Position numbers and translations under genes: made by a program. Source: Kappaphycus alvarezii (taxonomy: Eukaryota > Rhodophyta > Florideophyceae > Gigartinales > Solieriaceae). From it: a stretch of 64,000 nucleotides of DNA. The stretch lies in the NCBI GenBank assembly GCA_002205965.3, contig NADL03000613.1:1174833-1238832 (forward strand). Reading direction: 5' to 3'. Positions 21,126 through 31,649 of this stretch are shown piece after piece. The notes under the pieces are model-generated. The model saw only the letters and a list, made by a program, of their open reading frames with translations, was not told the origin of the DNA and made no database searches. The first letter of the stretch is position 1. Each line of letters begins with the position of its first letter.

Positions 21126-21319
21126 CGTCCAAGTGTCACTCGACACTTGGTGTTATCCGCCGCCGTATCTACCAGCGACTGAGTTGTACCCTCTGGTCAT
21201 CCATTGCTCAAGCTATCCTGTCCCGAGCCCCGATGCGCATGGACGACGAGGTACATCCGGTCAGATCTTAGCCGTATAGTTAGGACGTGCGCAGTCCTCA
21301 GTAGATACTGAATGCATTA

Positions 21320-21660
21320 AACTTCTTCCACGCTGCACGTGGCCGACGTAGACCACCCGGTGAGCTCGTAGCTAGCAATATAGTCGGATCCTGCAGCGAA
21401 AACCCGTTTTACTGATGCCATAAAGTTACGAACATCCGCCCCGCGGGAATTCTCATACAACCCCTGCCCCTGCCCACTGGCCAACAGGTCCGCCCTATAG
21501 CCTGCGACCTTGCCGTTGTCTCTCCGTTCAAATAAGGCGTGGTCACAAGGGCCACGCAAATGGCCAGCGGCGCCGCCAACATTGCCCACTGAGACAAAGT
21601 TAAAGATTTGGAGCGCAAACTGGTACGCCGCATCCCGTCCCCTTTGCACAACACCCACCA
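21320..21660 (+). pseudogene. RT-A endonuclease module, second copy in cluster
   Basis: Fragment with RPAGILIQP, then VRPIACDLAVVSPF, then DKVKDLERKLVRRIPSP, matching the tail of the first module (DKVTTLERNLARRLPAP). Its upstream part carries ACGTGGCCGACGTAGACCACCCGG, a 3' end signature also found near 22545 and 33790. Confidence 0.65.
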
Positions 21661-21705
21661 GGATATATCTTCCAAGAGTAAAACACCCAAACCTTTCCCC
21701 CTCCA
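21661..21705 (-). repeat. Short dispersed repeat, partial copy
   Basis: GGATATATCTTCCAAGAGTA AAACACCCAAACC, the terminal part of the unit in minus orientation. It is attached to the end of the endonuclease fragment. Confidence 0.7.
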
Positions 21706-21971
21706 GGAACTGGGTTTCGATTCCCTGAGTGCGCCATCCTCCGCCTCTATTCTGTTTCCAGAATATTCATCCCGCGCATCGCAGAGAAGTTTAACACAAC
21801 CAAGGAGTGATCCGCAGACGTCCTTATCAGCGCATAAGTTGCAAACTTTGGTCTTCTATTACAATGGCAATTCTATCGCGAGCCCACTGTACGTGAGTGA
21901 CGTGGAACATCCGGTTAGTTCTTAGCCGTAAGTCAGACCTGCGGTGTACGCGATAGATACTCAATGGTGGA

Positions 21972-22030
21972 AAGGTTTGCTTTTTTTCTTGTAAGATATA
22001 TCCGATCTATCCCATGCATATTCAATGAAG
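21972..22030 (+). repeat. Short dispersed repeat, decayed partial copy
   Basis: TTGTAAGATATATCCGATC followed by TATCCCATG; only the first half of the unit is recognisable. Confidence 0.5.
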
Positions 22031-22035
22031 TAAAG

Positions 22036-22600
22036 TTTCTTCGTACCGGCCGTATCGCCCGTGCAGCCGGTCTGGACTGCCAGTTTGAGGTCCCGCTCCT
22101 GGTACCTGGCACCAAGCCAAGACCCGCTGATATCCTCGTCCATCCACCGCCAGCTCCCGATGGCACTGCGAAGCGCCCCATCGCCTGCGAAGTCACCGTC
22201 ATATCACCGTTCAAAGCCGACGTACGATCAAGGCGACCCGTGAAGTGGGAGGCGCTGCGTCAATTGCACATCGCAACAAGGTCACTGACTTGGAACGCAA
22301 ACTGTCGCGTCGACTCCCCCCGCACTCCGATAGCCCCACACAAGCCCCAATTTCGATTTCCAACCGCTGGATTTTTATTTCCTGGGTTCGCCTTTCCCCG
22401 CTACTGTCCGCTTCATAGATGAACTCCTCCCGCGCATCGAGGGAAAATTGCATACATCCGTTGGAGTCATTAGAACGAAATTTACCGACGCATTAGTTAC
22501 ACGATCTGGTCGTCTTTGGCGAACGCTATCATTTCCCGCACACCTGCACGTGGCCGACGTGGACCACCCGGTTAGCACTTAGCTAACAACATAGTCGGTT
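22036..22600 (+). pseudogene. RT-A endonuclease module, third copy in cluster
   Basis: Contains EVPLLVPGTKPRPADILV, RPIACEVTVISPF and a basic tail, ending with LHVADVDHPVST near 22545-22580. It contains the intact form (GAGTC at 22464-22468) of the site where gypsy element 1 inserted in the minus-strand relative at 33877/42974. Confidence 0.68.
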
Positions 22601-22659
22601 CCTGCACTTGACCCTCGCATGTGAATGCAGTAAAGTTTCTCCCGCCCTATGTCCTGCGG

Positions 22660-23280
22660 CGGACACCCGTTATACTAATGCCGTAAATATCTTCTTTTCT
22701 GTCCCTTTGCAAACCCCTTGTGACATCCTCCGAACCCCTTACCAGGAGGCAGACATCTTCCAGGACATCCCCACTGCATGTGTCCGCCATTTCGTCCTCC
22801 TCATCAAACTGATCAAAGCCGCTCCCAACGCGTGCGGTGAAGCTGCCATCCATAGCGGCTTCCTGCATCTTCATAGGCTGCCCACCGCTGTCATGCGGCG
22901 TAGCCGTGGGGGTGAGGAAGGGTGGAGATCCGTCCAAGGACAACGCTCCACGCTACAGGACCAGATAAGGTGGGCTCACAATGGCTCCCAATAGGGCGCC
23001 CTATGGGCTGATGCTCTCGACGCGTATCACCACCGGGAAGTGTGGGTTATCGGGCATCGCTCTAGTGCTCACGCTCGCGCTCTGTCCACTAACCCTAAAC
23101 GTTTTCGGTGGACTGAGGCCCTCTGCGCAGATGCTTGCTATGGGAAGGCGATGCGAATACTCCACAATGCCCAGTGCGCCGACGGTAGAACGGGTCGCCG
23201 AAAAGGCGGGTATTATACGTAATCAGTGGTACGCTGATGACGGCACAATCATGGGATCACTCACCGGTATATAGCAAGCC
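22660..23280 (+). pseudogene. RT-A 5' region with large internal deletion
   Basis: Encodes EADIFQDIPTACVRHFV and KAAPNACGEAAIHS, then LPTAVMRRSRGGEEGW, then ALCADACYGKAMRIL, and jumps directly to NQWYADDGTIMGSLTGI, the RT catalytic box. About 800 bp of RT found in other copies is missing. Uninterrupted at the site where the arm copies carry the tandem dispersed repeats. Confidence 0.7.
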
Positions 23281-23319
23281 CCACGATCTATTGCGCTCGG
23301 AGGTCCGTCTTTTGGTCTT

Positions 23320-24771
23320 TGAGAGGGAAAATCGTTGGATAAAGAGATACTTAGAACACATTACCCAGAGATAGAAGTTTTGCTAGCGACAAAAGTGCTA
23401 CCATGGTATATTTGAGAGATCAGAAAGAGATGGGTAAGGACAACATTTGAGAGGGCTACCAGCGAGTATAGAAGAAGCAGGGTCTACCGCTTATGCTCTG
23501 TAGCCAGCGGAAAACAAACGGTTCTTGAGTCTTGATTTGACTCTTAACTTCATAACTACTTGAAACTCAACTTGAAGTTGTCAGCCAAATTGCTTGACCT
23601 CCACAAAGGAAGCAGATTAATAAGCTTATAAAGAATTTCGGCTAACCCCAAAGTCTCAAACAAAAATAATAAGTATCACGAAATGTGTGAACTCTCGTTA
23701 GTAAGTTAGTTACTGTTAGTATCTCTCGTGTGAACGAGAGATACTAACAGTAGATACTATCAGGATAAATATTTATATTTTCTCCTCACAATCTTAGTCC
23801 TCGAGATCAGAGCCAAGTAGTTCCTCCAAAATATCCATACACCCAATGTAGTCCATATAAATCCCATCGGACGGCTTAGAATGATAGATAGCCCGCTCGA
23901 CATATCCATCTCCTCTAATCACTCCTCACAACTTTCAACCTCCTCTTAATCCCCGTCAGAGAAGTCCCAAACGAAAGCTTACTCCCTCACTATTTCCTCC
24001 ATCCTCCACAGCAGCTCCACTACCGTTGCACACTAGTGGCTTTGACGTGTCCACCAGTCATCCTCATATTACGATCCTTCCACCTCAGCCTCATCCTCCG
24101 CCTTTTCTAAATACTCTTCTGCCTTCTCTTCCTCTGAGTCTTCCTCTGCCTCCTCTTCCTCCTCGAAGCAGTGCCGGCGGGCCCACTCCCTGTCGCGTTC
24201 CCGTTCCATTACTCTTAAATAATAATCAGAGTCAGCTGGTCCATTGGCCATCAAGTCCAGGGCATTGAAATGCGGCGGGCTCTGTATGATTTGACGATGG
24301 TGAGGGATAGAGGGAGGTTAGTGGTGTTGAGGGCAATAGGAGGGTGAGGTGATGGGGTGCTTGATCGGGGATATTTTTTCAACGATGTTGATTTCGAGCT
24401 TTAAATAAGGAGATGTATTAGAAAAGGTTCAAGGAGTTGGACGATAAAAAAACGCAAGGCAATGCCACAGCTTTGAAATTACGCGCACTCAGGGCAATAA
24501 TGAAACATCTGCTTGATAAAATATCGGACCTGAATTTGTAGGACGAAGCGGATTGCGAGTTGATTGGTTTCCTACAAAAATATTTAGAGATAAACTATAA
24601 AATGGAGTTGTAGAGTGAAATTGGATTCTTAGGGGAAATATTGTTTCAGGATTTTGCTCCTAGAATATAATAGGTGGGAAGAGTTGTTTTCAAAATCATA
24701 GTTCAGAGATGAAGACAGAATTTTGTAGAGAGGACCGCTTTCCTACAGAAATGACCGCTCTTATAACAACA
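23320..24771 (-). repeat. 3' LTR of gypsy element 4
   Basis: About 1.45 kb, from TGAGAGGG at 23320 to about ACAACA at 24771. It contains the R-U5 homology, a weak CTTATAAAG box near 23625, the acidic ORF, and TTTAAATA at 24400-24407 (TATTTAAA on the minus strand). Boundaries are by homology. Confidence 0.75.
23794..24251 (-). pseudogene. LTR-encoded acidic protein, decayed
   Basis: Starts at ATG 24251 with MANGPADSDYYLR, then RERDREWARR and a Glu-rich block to about 24069. It shifts frame and retains a C-terminus reading MDILEELLGSDLED before a stop at 23794-23796. The middle VVPT and DISQE parts are not readable. It keeps both termini although the rest of element 4 is heavily decayed. Confidence 0.7.
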
Positions 24772-25890
24772 CGCCCTCACGCTCAACACGATCGTACCGG
24801 CTCTTCATTGTTCTTCCTCTGTTTCTGTTAATGTTCAGCGAAGAAATATATGTGATATACGTACTTGTCTGGAAGTGCCACAGAATGATTTCCATAATTA
24901 AAGAAGAAACGCAGCAACAGGAATGAGTCTTCGTATGAAATTGCGGTCCGTGTAGGTATCGAAAACATAAACACATGCTTATCATGAAATAGGCAATAAA
25001 TTGTGCTGATAACCCGAGCAGGACCTTCTGAAAGGCGCAAGTCGTCAAGAAGAGGCTCTAGACATCCGCCGAGAGGTCTTACTGCTCGAACTAGCACAAA
25101 AATGGGTGGGAGCGAAATTACACCGAGGGGTTACGCGGCATCTTCATCCATACATGTTCTTCATATTCATGCCCAGCATCCGGTTGGTAGGTATAGGATA
25201 TCCTTTTGGCTGCTCAATATTTCCGAGGACGCAAATGACGCGTTATTGTCAGTCGCGTAGTAAGGTTCCCATGGTGGGTACGGTACTAATCGATATTCCA
25301 TATCCAGTGGTAAGCTTACCTTCTAAGTTGCACGTCTTGATTGTGCTTGAGAAATGTAAAGACCGGGCGGATAATATTCAGATAGATTTGCCATAATTCT
25401 CTGCTAGCTACTTTCCAATATCTTCCCATAGAGCAAGGATATATTAATTCCACAAACTATGGACCTGAATCCATGAGCCTAACATTTTGAAACGAAATTA
25501 GAACTCTTATTAATAGCTGGAAATATTGTTCTGACAGCAATAGGCCGTTCAACCTACGAAAACGTAGGCATATATTAATGTAGAAATCGATGATTACGTG
25601 GAGCTCGTAATAGTCCCGCGTAATTGAGATGATCCATTTCCGGCTTTTTTTCTCCCATATAAATAATTCTATAGTTATAGATGAGTATGTTTCGTGGTTA
25701 CACATAGTCGTTTTTAAGAAGTAATTCTTCAGGAATTTGGTGGTAAGGCACAAAAACACGTGCATAGATGTCCCTCTTTGATCTCTTCCCTGATCTTGAA
25801 CAGAGGTTGTAATGCATGTGTCTTTCCTACTTGACGGTGCAAACATTCGAGTACTTCGTTTGGAAAGCAGGCCACGTCACGGTTTGCTGC
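24772..25890 (-). pseudogene. Pol C-terminal accessory domains, element 4
   Basis: Two fragments of the duplicated domain downstream of integrase. Repeat 1 is at about 25450-25640 with WIISITRDYYELHVII, INICLRFRRLNG and RVLISFQNVR. Repeat 2 is at about 24830-25010 with FMISMCLCFRYLHGP. Between them, pieces of the linker and of DMEYRLVPYP survive in other frames. 25740-25890 matches the integrase C-terminal module (FQTKYSN region). This shows the duplicated domain is older than the split of element 4 from elements 1 and 2. Confidence 0.7.
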
Positions 25891-25899
25891 ATGGATCTT

Positions 25900-27166
25900 C
25901 GCACCGCACGGTCTCACAGAGAGGATGGAGATGCCAATGAAAACGCAGCAGCCCTTGCTTTTCCTTCGTTAACAGAAAATCTCTCATCGTATTCGAGGAA
26001 AGACAGGTTTAATGCAGATGAATGTGGCTTAAACTATTATATACCACCGGAAAAAACTGCTGCGCTTCGGCCTCTCCCAGGGCGTAAGATGGCGAAAGAG
26101 AGATTAAAAGTTCTCTCTTGATGTAATGCGGAAGGATCTGAGAAGATCGAGCCAATGTTTATCGGCACTGCTGCTCGTCCACGTGCATTCAAGAAGAAGG
26201 GCAGTCGAGAACTTGGGCTTGATTATCACCACAATAAGAAGGCATGGATGACTGATTTGTTTTTGAAATGGTTCGGACGGTTCCACGCATAAATTTCAGC
26301 TACAATAGGCAGGAAAGCAATCCTGTTCATCGACAACTATAGCGCCCATGGCAGTGTTTCCAACATTCCAGATTTGTCCAATGTTAAGGTGTAGTTTATA
26401 CCTTCGAGCAACACTTCCAAAATCCAGCCGTTGGACGCTGGCATCATCGCGGCCATGAAGCTTCGTTATCGTTCATTTCATATGGACCGTGCTCTGGACC
26501 TGCTTGATGAAAACGTTCGTACAATATGCAAGGTGGACATCCTGTCTGCTATGCAAACGGTTAAGATGCAGTGGAGAGAGCTAGAGGCGGCCATCATAAT
26601 CAATTGTTGGAAGCACACAAAACTGGAATCTGACCAAACAAGTACGGACGGCAACGTTTTACGTGCCGATGAGCAACGTGCACTGGACGCAATGGAGGCT
26701 TTAATTCCGGTTCATTCGCGAATGTCGGTAGCTGCGCTCCTGAATATGCCAGGGGAGGAGGACCACACTCAAATCGTTTCGCTCGACACGCTGGTTGATC
26801 AAATGGTAGTGGAACACATTGACGGCGACAGCGGCGATGAAGAAGAACCGATTGAATCTCCACAGGCGCCTCAACGCAAAGAGACTCTACGTGCAATTGC
26901 AATGGTCAAGAGATATGCTGCAGCGCGAGGCATTCTGTCCGCCCCCCTACACAGGGCGCTCTGTTCCTTTCAGAGCGAGATTCGCGAGGGGGTCCGCGGT
27001 GCACGTATGCAGCTGACGCTGGATTAGATGATGGGAGGTGATGGTAGTTAAATCAACTGAAGCGTCTGACACGTGTAGTCATACAGTCTTTGTAATTGCA
27101 CCAATACATTAATTGCACCAAGTAGAGGTCCCCCCACGTCGGTGCAATTATCGAGCAACCACTGTA
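25900..27166 (+). pseudogene. pogo/Tigger-like DDE transposase remnant
   Basis: One continuous plus frame (about 25930-27025) with three stops, near 26119 (TGA), 26290 (TAA) and 26394 (TAG). The DDE_1 order is clear: FNADECGL (first Asp), GRKMAKERLKVLS, CNAEGSEKIEP, NKKAWMTDLFLKWF, LFIDNYSAHG (second Asp) and IQPLDAGIIAAMKLRYR (third Asp). An acidic C-terminal tail follows (GDSGDEEEPIE). The 3' terminus looks like a TIR: GTGCAATTATCGAGCAACCA CTG ending at 27164, followed by TA and by gypsy sequence at the expected position. The N-terminal DNA-binding half and the 5' TIR are missing, apparently lost with part of the host gypsy pol. Confidence 0.82.
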
Positions 27167-27169
27167 ACA

Positions 27170-29510
27170 TGTTCATATCTCGCTGTCGACGTCTAAGCCC
27201 ATGTTAAATTGGTTGAGTACCGGTAGATTACAATGAGTGAGTGACTGATACACTTCCTTGTCTTAGATCTGAATCGCTCCATGCAATTACTTCGGAAGAT
27301 GTTATTATTTTAATATTTCGGATATTTTCTTTCATGAGGGAGCGCAGAGTTTCTGCATTTATTTTCAAATTTCTGCGATCTTGCGGTTTTCTTCTTCATG
27401 GTACATACTATTTCTGTTTTGAAGGAGCTCTTCCGGTATGCACATATCTTCAGATTTGAAATTCGACACTTTCTTATTTTCTTTGCAGAAGTATTCGCCT
27501 TTTCAAACTCCAAATAATAATATCCTTTGATTCGATGTTATCCCAAAAGGAAACACAATTTGAGGTCAATTTCGCCGTATAATTCAATTCTTTGTCTATT
27601 TTAAACCCAGAATCATAACCATCCCACGGCCAGCTTTAGTACTCCTCTGGTATATCTTTTTCCATTTACGAAAGTGTGGATTGGCTCGGTTTCTCGCTGT
27701 CATAGCTAGAGGTGAATCTTCGCTGTCAGTTTTTTAAATCCTCCGGATGTATGCTTTTGTAAAAGTCCAGCGACATCTTTACGGCCCTACCGTCAATATG
27801 AACGAGACGATTTGGTTGCCTTAAGTCAATGCATGTCACCAGTTATTCCATGGTAGGACAACCAATGATTTTATCGAAAGGTAGATCAGGCATAACAAGA
27901 GTGTCGAAATCTACTTTAGAGTCCAAAAAGAACACGGAAACCTTGTCAAAAGTGCGGTTCAATTTGCACCAGTAATTTTTCGTGCAGTTAGAGTAATTTT
28001 GAGATCGAGATTTGTCACCAAACTTTCTGAAACGAGATTTGGAACAGCGCCCGAATCGGGAAAAGATTGGGTTTAATTACCGATTTTGACTTGTACCAGC
28101 TCATGAGTCTTGGTACTATCGAGGCCGATTGAAGAAACAATTTCCTACCCTTAGCGGAATTATTTGATATTATATTTTTTGCGTCCTTTTTGGAATCCCG
28201 TGCGCCGCCCCTCAAAATGTCCCTAAACGTGATTGCAATTAAGGCCGATGCAAGCTCAGCTACCAAAATGCACTTCTTCGCCTATTCTAATGCGTCCTTC
28301 AGAGTAATCATCAATTTCTTAATCTTTACTACTTTTTGGCTGGAGTGATTTCAATTTCTGGAACAAATTCACCAGACCTCTTCGTCCGAGGAGGTACAGC
28401 TGCTGGGATATTTTCAAGCATTTTATAATCAACCTAGGTTTTTCGATAGAATGTTCCCCTCTCCATCCAATTTTTGTCACATTGACTTGACTGGTTTCGT
28501 AAGCGATGGGTATGATACCGTCATTTGTCAAATCTTTATTCTTCCTGTTTTTACAATTTTCATCTGTGGTCTTGATTCGTTTTTTGGGTCCGATAAATTT
28601 GCTCGACTGTTGTATCTAGACCAGCAGTTACTTTCATGCTATCCATGCGACTGTATGAGCAGCATTAAAGTAACGGCAGAACTTTCCACAAAAATTATTT
28701 CTATGTAGATTTCAGGCAAGTACTTGAAAACTGTCCATTTTTGTAGCGGTAAGAGCAGAGATCTGCTGCCTTCGGGATCTCATACTGATTCTTCTTGATG
28801 GTAGCAGCAAGGCGCTCCAACTTTGAGGTTATCGTGTCATGTCGATTATCGAATCGGGTTTCCAGTCGTTCTTTCAAGTTTTTAATATTGCTCCTGACAG
28901 ATTCTGGTACCACTGCTCTAGTAGCCGGCCTTTGATAATTCATTTTAGGATGTGCAGTAGACATCGATGTACGGTTTTCCCTCGGTATCTCACTCAGTGA
29001 CTGAAATGTCTCCGAGTTTTTGACAAATTCCACTGTGGTACCCTTCAGTTCACTAAAAGTGTGAGGGCCCTTGATGAGGAGGAAATCGGAAAGCCGCTTA
29101 TCCTCCATCGCCGCCTTATGGAGCATTCCGTACTTGGCCTGGGCGTTGAATCCAGTCTTTTCATAGAGGATAAACAAGTAAACGAATGGGGTTACCAAAT
29201 CATCGAAGTTGAGTCGGGCCTCTATGGCAGTGCGAATCATCTCATGTGGTTCTACCTCCTTAATATATTCTTTCACAAGCTACTCACATACCTCACCAAA
29301 GTACGCCTCTTCCCATTAAGGGCTCACCTGTCGATAAACTTTGCCTTATATTTATGCTTTACGTCACCATAACGGTAGGCGAAGATACTTGCGTCATTCT
29401 CTTCATTGCTCTTCCCACGCATCAAACATTAGCATTTGTCTAGAGAAACTCCTCAACGTCTTCATTCTTGCTCCCTGTGAACTAAATACGGGTAGAGTTG
29501 ATATCCATGG
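27170..29510 (-). pseudogene. Gag and protease remnant, element 4
   Basis: Minus-strand homology to element 2 from upstream of RT (27190) through the protease area (about 27990-28060, spacing kept but frame lost) to gag. The best piece is 28701-29276, with VEPHEMIRTAIEARLNFDDL and FLLIKGPHTFSELKGT. The gag start lies near 29508, just inside the LTR. Many stops and shifts. Confidence 0.8.
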
Positions 29511-29594
29511 TCACCAAAAAATCTCACTTAAATGTTCCCTAATACTTTACAAGTCGAATGCCTCAAGTACAACTCCCTACACATGAGTACCAAA

Positions 29595-30290
29595 TGATGG
29601 GGATGAATTGTCCGGAGAAGAGATAATCAGAACCAGTTACCCCAAAAAGGAAGTGTTGCAAGCGACAAAATGGTACCCTAGTGTAGTTAATCGAACAGAA
29701 AAAAGATGAGTAAGGTCAACAGTTTAGAGGGCTACCTGCGAGTATAGAAGGAGCAGGTCTACCGCTTATGTTCTGTGATCAGCCTAAAAAAACGGTTCTC
29801 GGGCCTGAAGTTGAATCTCAACTTCATAACTACTTGGGCTTGACTTGAAGTTGTTTGCCAACCTTCTTGATCTCCACAACAGGAAGCAGATTAATCAGCT
29901 TAGGAAGACTTATTGGCTAACCATAAAGTCTCAAAAAATTATAATAAGTACCATAAAATGCAGTAAAGGGAATCATGTGAACGAGGGCAACTAGTAGAAG
30001 ATATTTTTCAAGGTAAGTACCTAGGTGCCGTACCTATGCCCGTTACCCATGAGCCGGGGGTGGGAATTGATGCAGCTATCATATAGATTAAAAAAGTCAC
30101 TATTGGTATCACCCAGAATATTGGCGGCTATTGAAATATACTGATGCCAGCGTGTCAATAAAAAATCAGTAAATGAGTCTGCCACACTCATTCAATTTAA
30201 AAATATCTCGCAAATTCAGATACTGTAAAAACATCTTGCAAATTAAGATAGTGATACCATTTTTGACTATATAATCGAGCGCTGCGTCTG
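29595..30290 (-). repeat. 5' LTR of gypsy element 4, internally deleted
   Basis: Starts TGATGGGG at 29595 with R-U5 homology to about 29960. After about 120 bp of unassigned sequence, 30170-30290 matches the U3 start of the solo LTR (repeated ATCTTGCAAATT motifs). The acidic ORF is absent. It could be one LTR with an internal deletion or two abutting fragments. Confidence 0.55.
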
Positions 30291-30299
30291 CACACTGAC

Positions 30300-31350
30300 T
30301 GAAGGACTTGGATTCGGAGGTCTCCGATGACCTTCAATTTCCAGGGAAATCACTGGATCCGCAGAGGCCCTCCTTTGGCACCAGATTTACTTCCGCCAAT
30401 AACATCGCCGCGGCCGCCTTCCTCGCCTCCAATGAGGACACCAACAGGTTTTGCAAAATTTTCTGCCCACTCCTGTCACGTTTTGGATACCCATCGTCAT
30501 TGGTCATTTCCTGTCTGCGGTCAAGGATTCTACCATTACTGCCTTTTTCTCACGAAACACAACATCGCAGGAGAAAATAACCGACGCAATACATGCAGCG
30601 GTTCAGGAAAGAATTCCCCCCGGGGATCAAAGAAGACAGGAATTCTGCGCCTCTATGGCCCTCCCGGGCGCCAAGGAATGGGTCAAATGCGCCCTGTGTC
30701 CCGTTCTCAAGATCATCATTTACTCCCATGAATTCGCGGTGTAGCTCCAATACTTCTGCAAATCCCGCTGTTCTCTTCGGACGTGCCGTGTCCGAGACGA
30801 AAGTGCTCGGAAACCCTCGACTTTTTAGGGGTCACCTCCTCCACTACAGACATGGTCGGCACAGAACTCGACGACATTACGATTAAGTGGCCCTCTTCAC
30901 GCAAGACCAGCAGAAGGCGGCTGGTCACCCCGCCTGCGAACCACGAGATGGGGTCCATCGCACGAGGCCAGACATTCGGGGATGGGAACCAATGAAGGTA
31001 CCTATTTCTCTGACGTGACGTTCGTCAACCCGCTGAAACACTCCCATAGGAGGTTCCAAACGTTTGCTCACATCCCTTAATGCGGCCTTCTTTGCGAAGC
31101 ATTGAAGATATGAATCTTTAAGTGCAATCTCCGTGAGAGATAGGCTCGTGCATATCCCTATATCTACTGGAGGTTGGCAGCCAGACGCTTATAGAGTGCT
31201 AACGACCTCGCGCGGAACATGACCGTTAGGGAGATGGAGGTATATGGTAAGGTCGAGCGGTATATACTCAGAGGCACGCTGCCGCGGCCGTATTATCAAA
31301 CGCCGCTTGACTGCTGGGCGGCATTGAGCCGGCATGTTTAGGGGAATTTA
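30300..31350 (+). pseudogene. RT-B non-LTR retrotransposon, 3' fragment
   Basis: Matches 51930-52880 of the complete RT-B copy. It has RFTSANNIAAAAFLAS, FCASMALPGAKEWV, a cysteine-rich CPRRKCSETLDFLG then HLLHYRHGRHRTRRHYD (knuckle), YFSDVTFVNPL (nuclease-like core), and GGWQPDAY near the end. Frames are shifted. The 5' truncation is typical of LINEs. Confidence 0.7.
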
Positions 31351-31439
31351 AGAGGTACTACGGTACTGGTCACCGTATAGGATATTGCGGGTCACAACCG
31401 AAAATATCTTTCAAATATTAAGTCACCACGCATTTCTCC

Positions 31440-31506
31440 CCGATACCGTATCCAAAATAGGTCCTTTTCTAGATCTTTTAGCGGACGAAATTTTAATGAA
31501 TATCAC
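31440..31506 (-). repeat. LTR-terminus fragment
   Basis: GATACCGTATCCAAAATAGG and TTCTAGATCTTTTAGCGG resemble the complement of the solo LTR start at 19139 and end in ATATCA. Similar debris is at 12964-13022. 31507-31650 shows nothing I recognise. Confidence 0.35.
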
Positions 31507-31649
31507 AGGGGATGCGAGTGTTGTGGCGATTGATGAAAAGAACGCAAGACGGCCCGTAGAGCGAAAGAGACGGTGGGACCGCCTTAGATTGGTGAGTGAT
31601 CTCATGTTTGTGCCGTCATCGGCTTACAACTGATTCCGTATGATATTGT

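Larger units (their letters stand above)
23320..30290 (-). mobile_element. Ty3/gypsy element 4, old and decayed
   Basis: Minus-strand relative of elements 1 and 2, with clear nucleotide divergence. It has a 3' LTR (23320-24771), pol C-terminal remnants (24772-25890), a foreign pogo-like insert (25900-27166), protease and gag remnants (27170-29510), a primer-site-like TGGTACTCATGTG next to 29595, and a damaged 5' LTR (29595 to about 30290). RT, RNase H and most of integrase are absent. No convincing target duplication was found. Confidence 0.85.
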
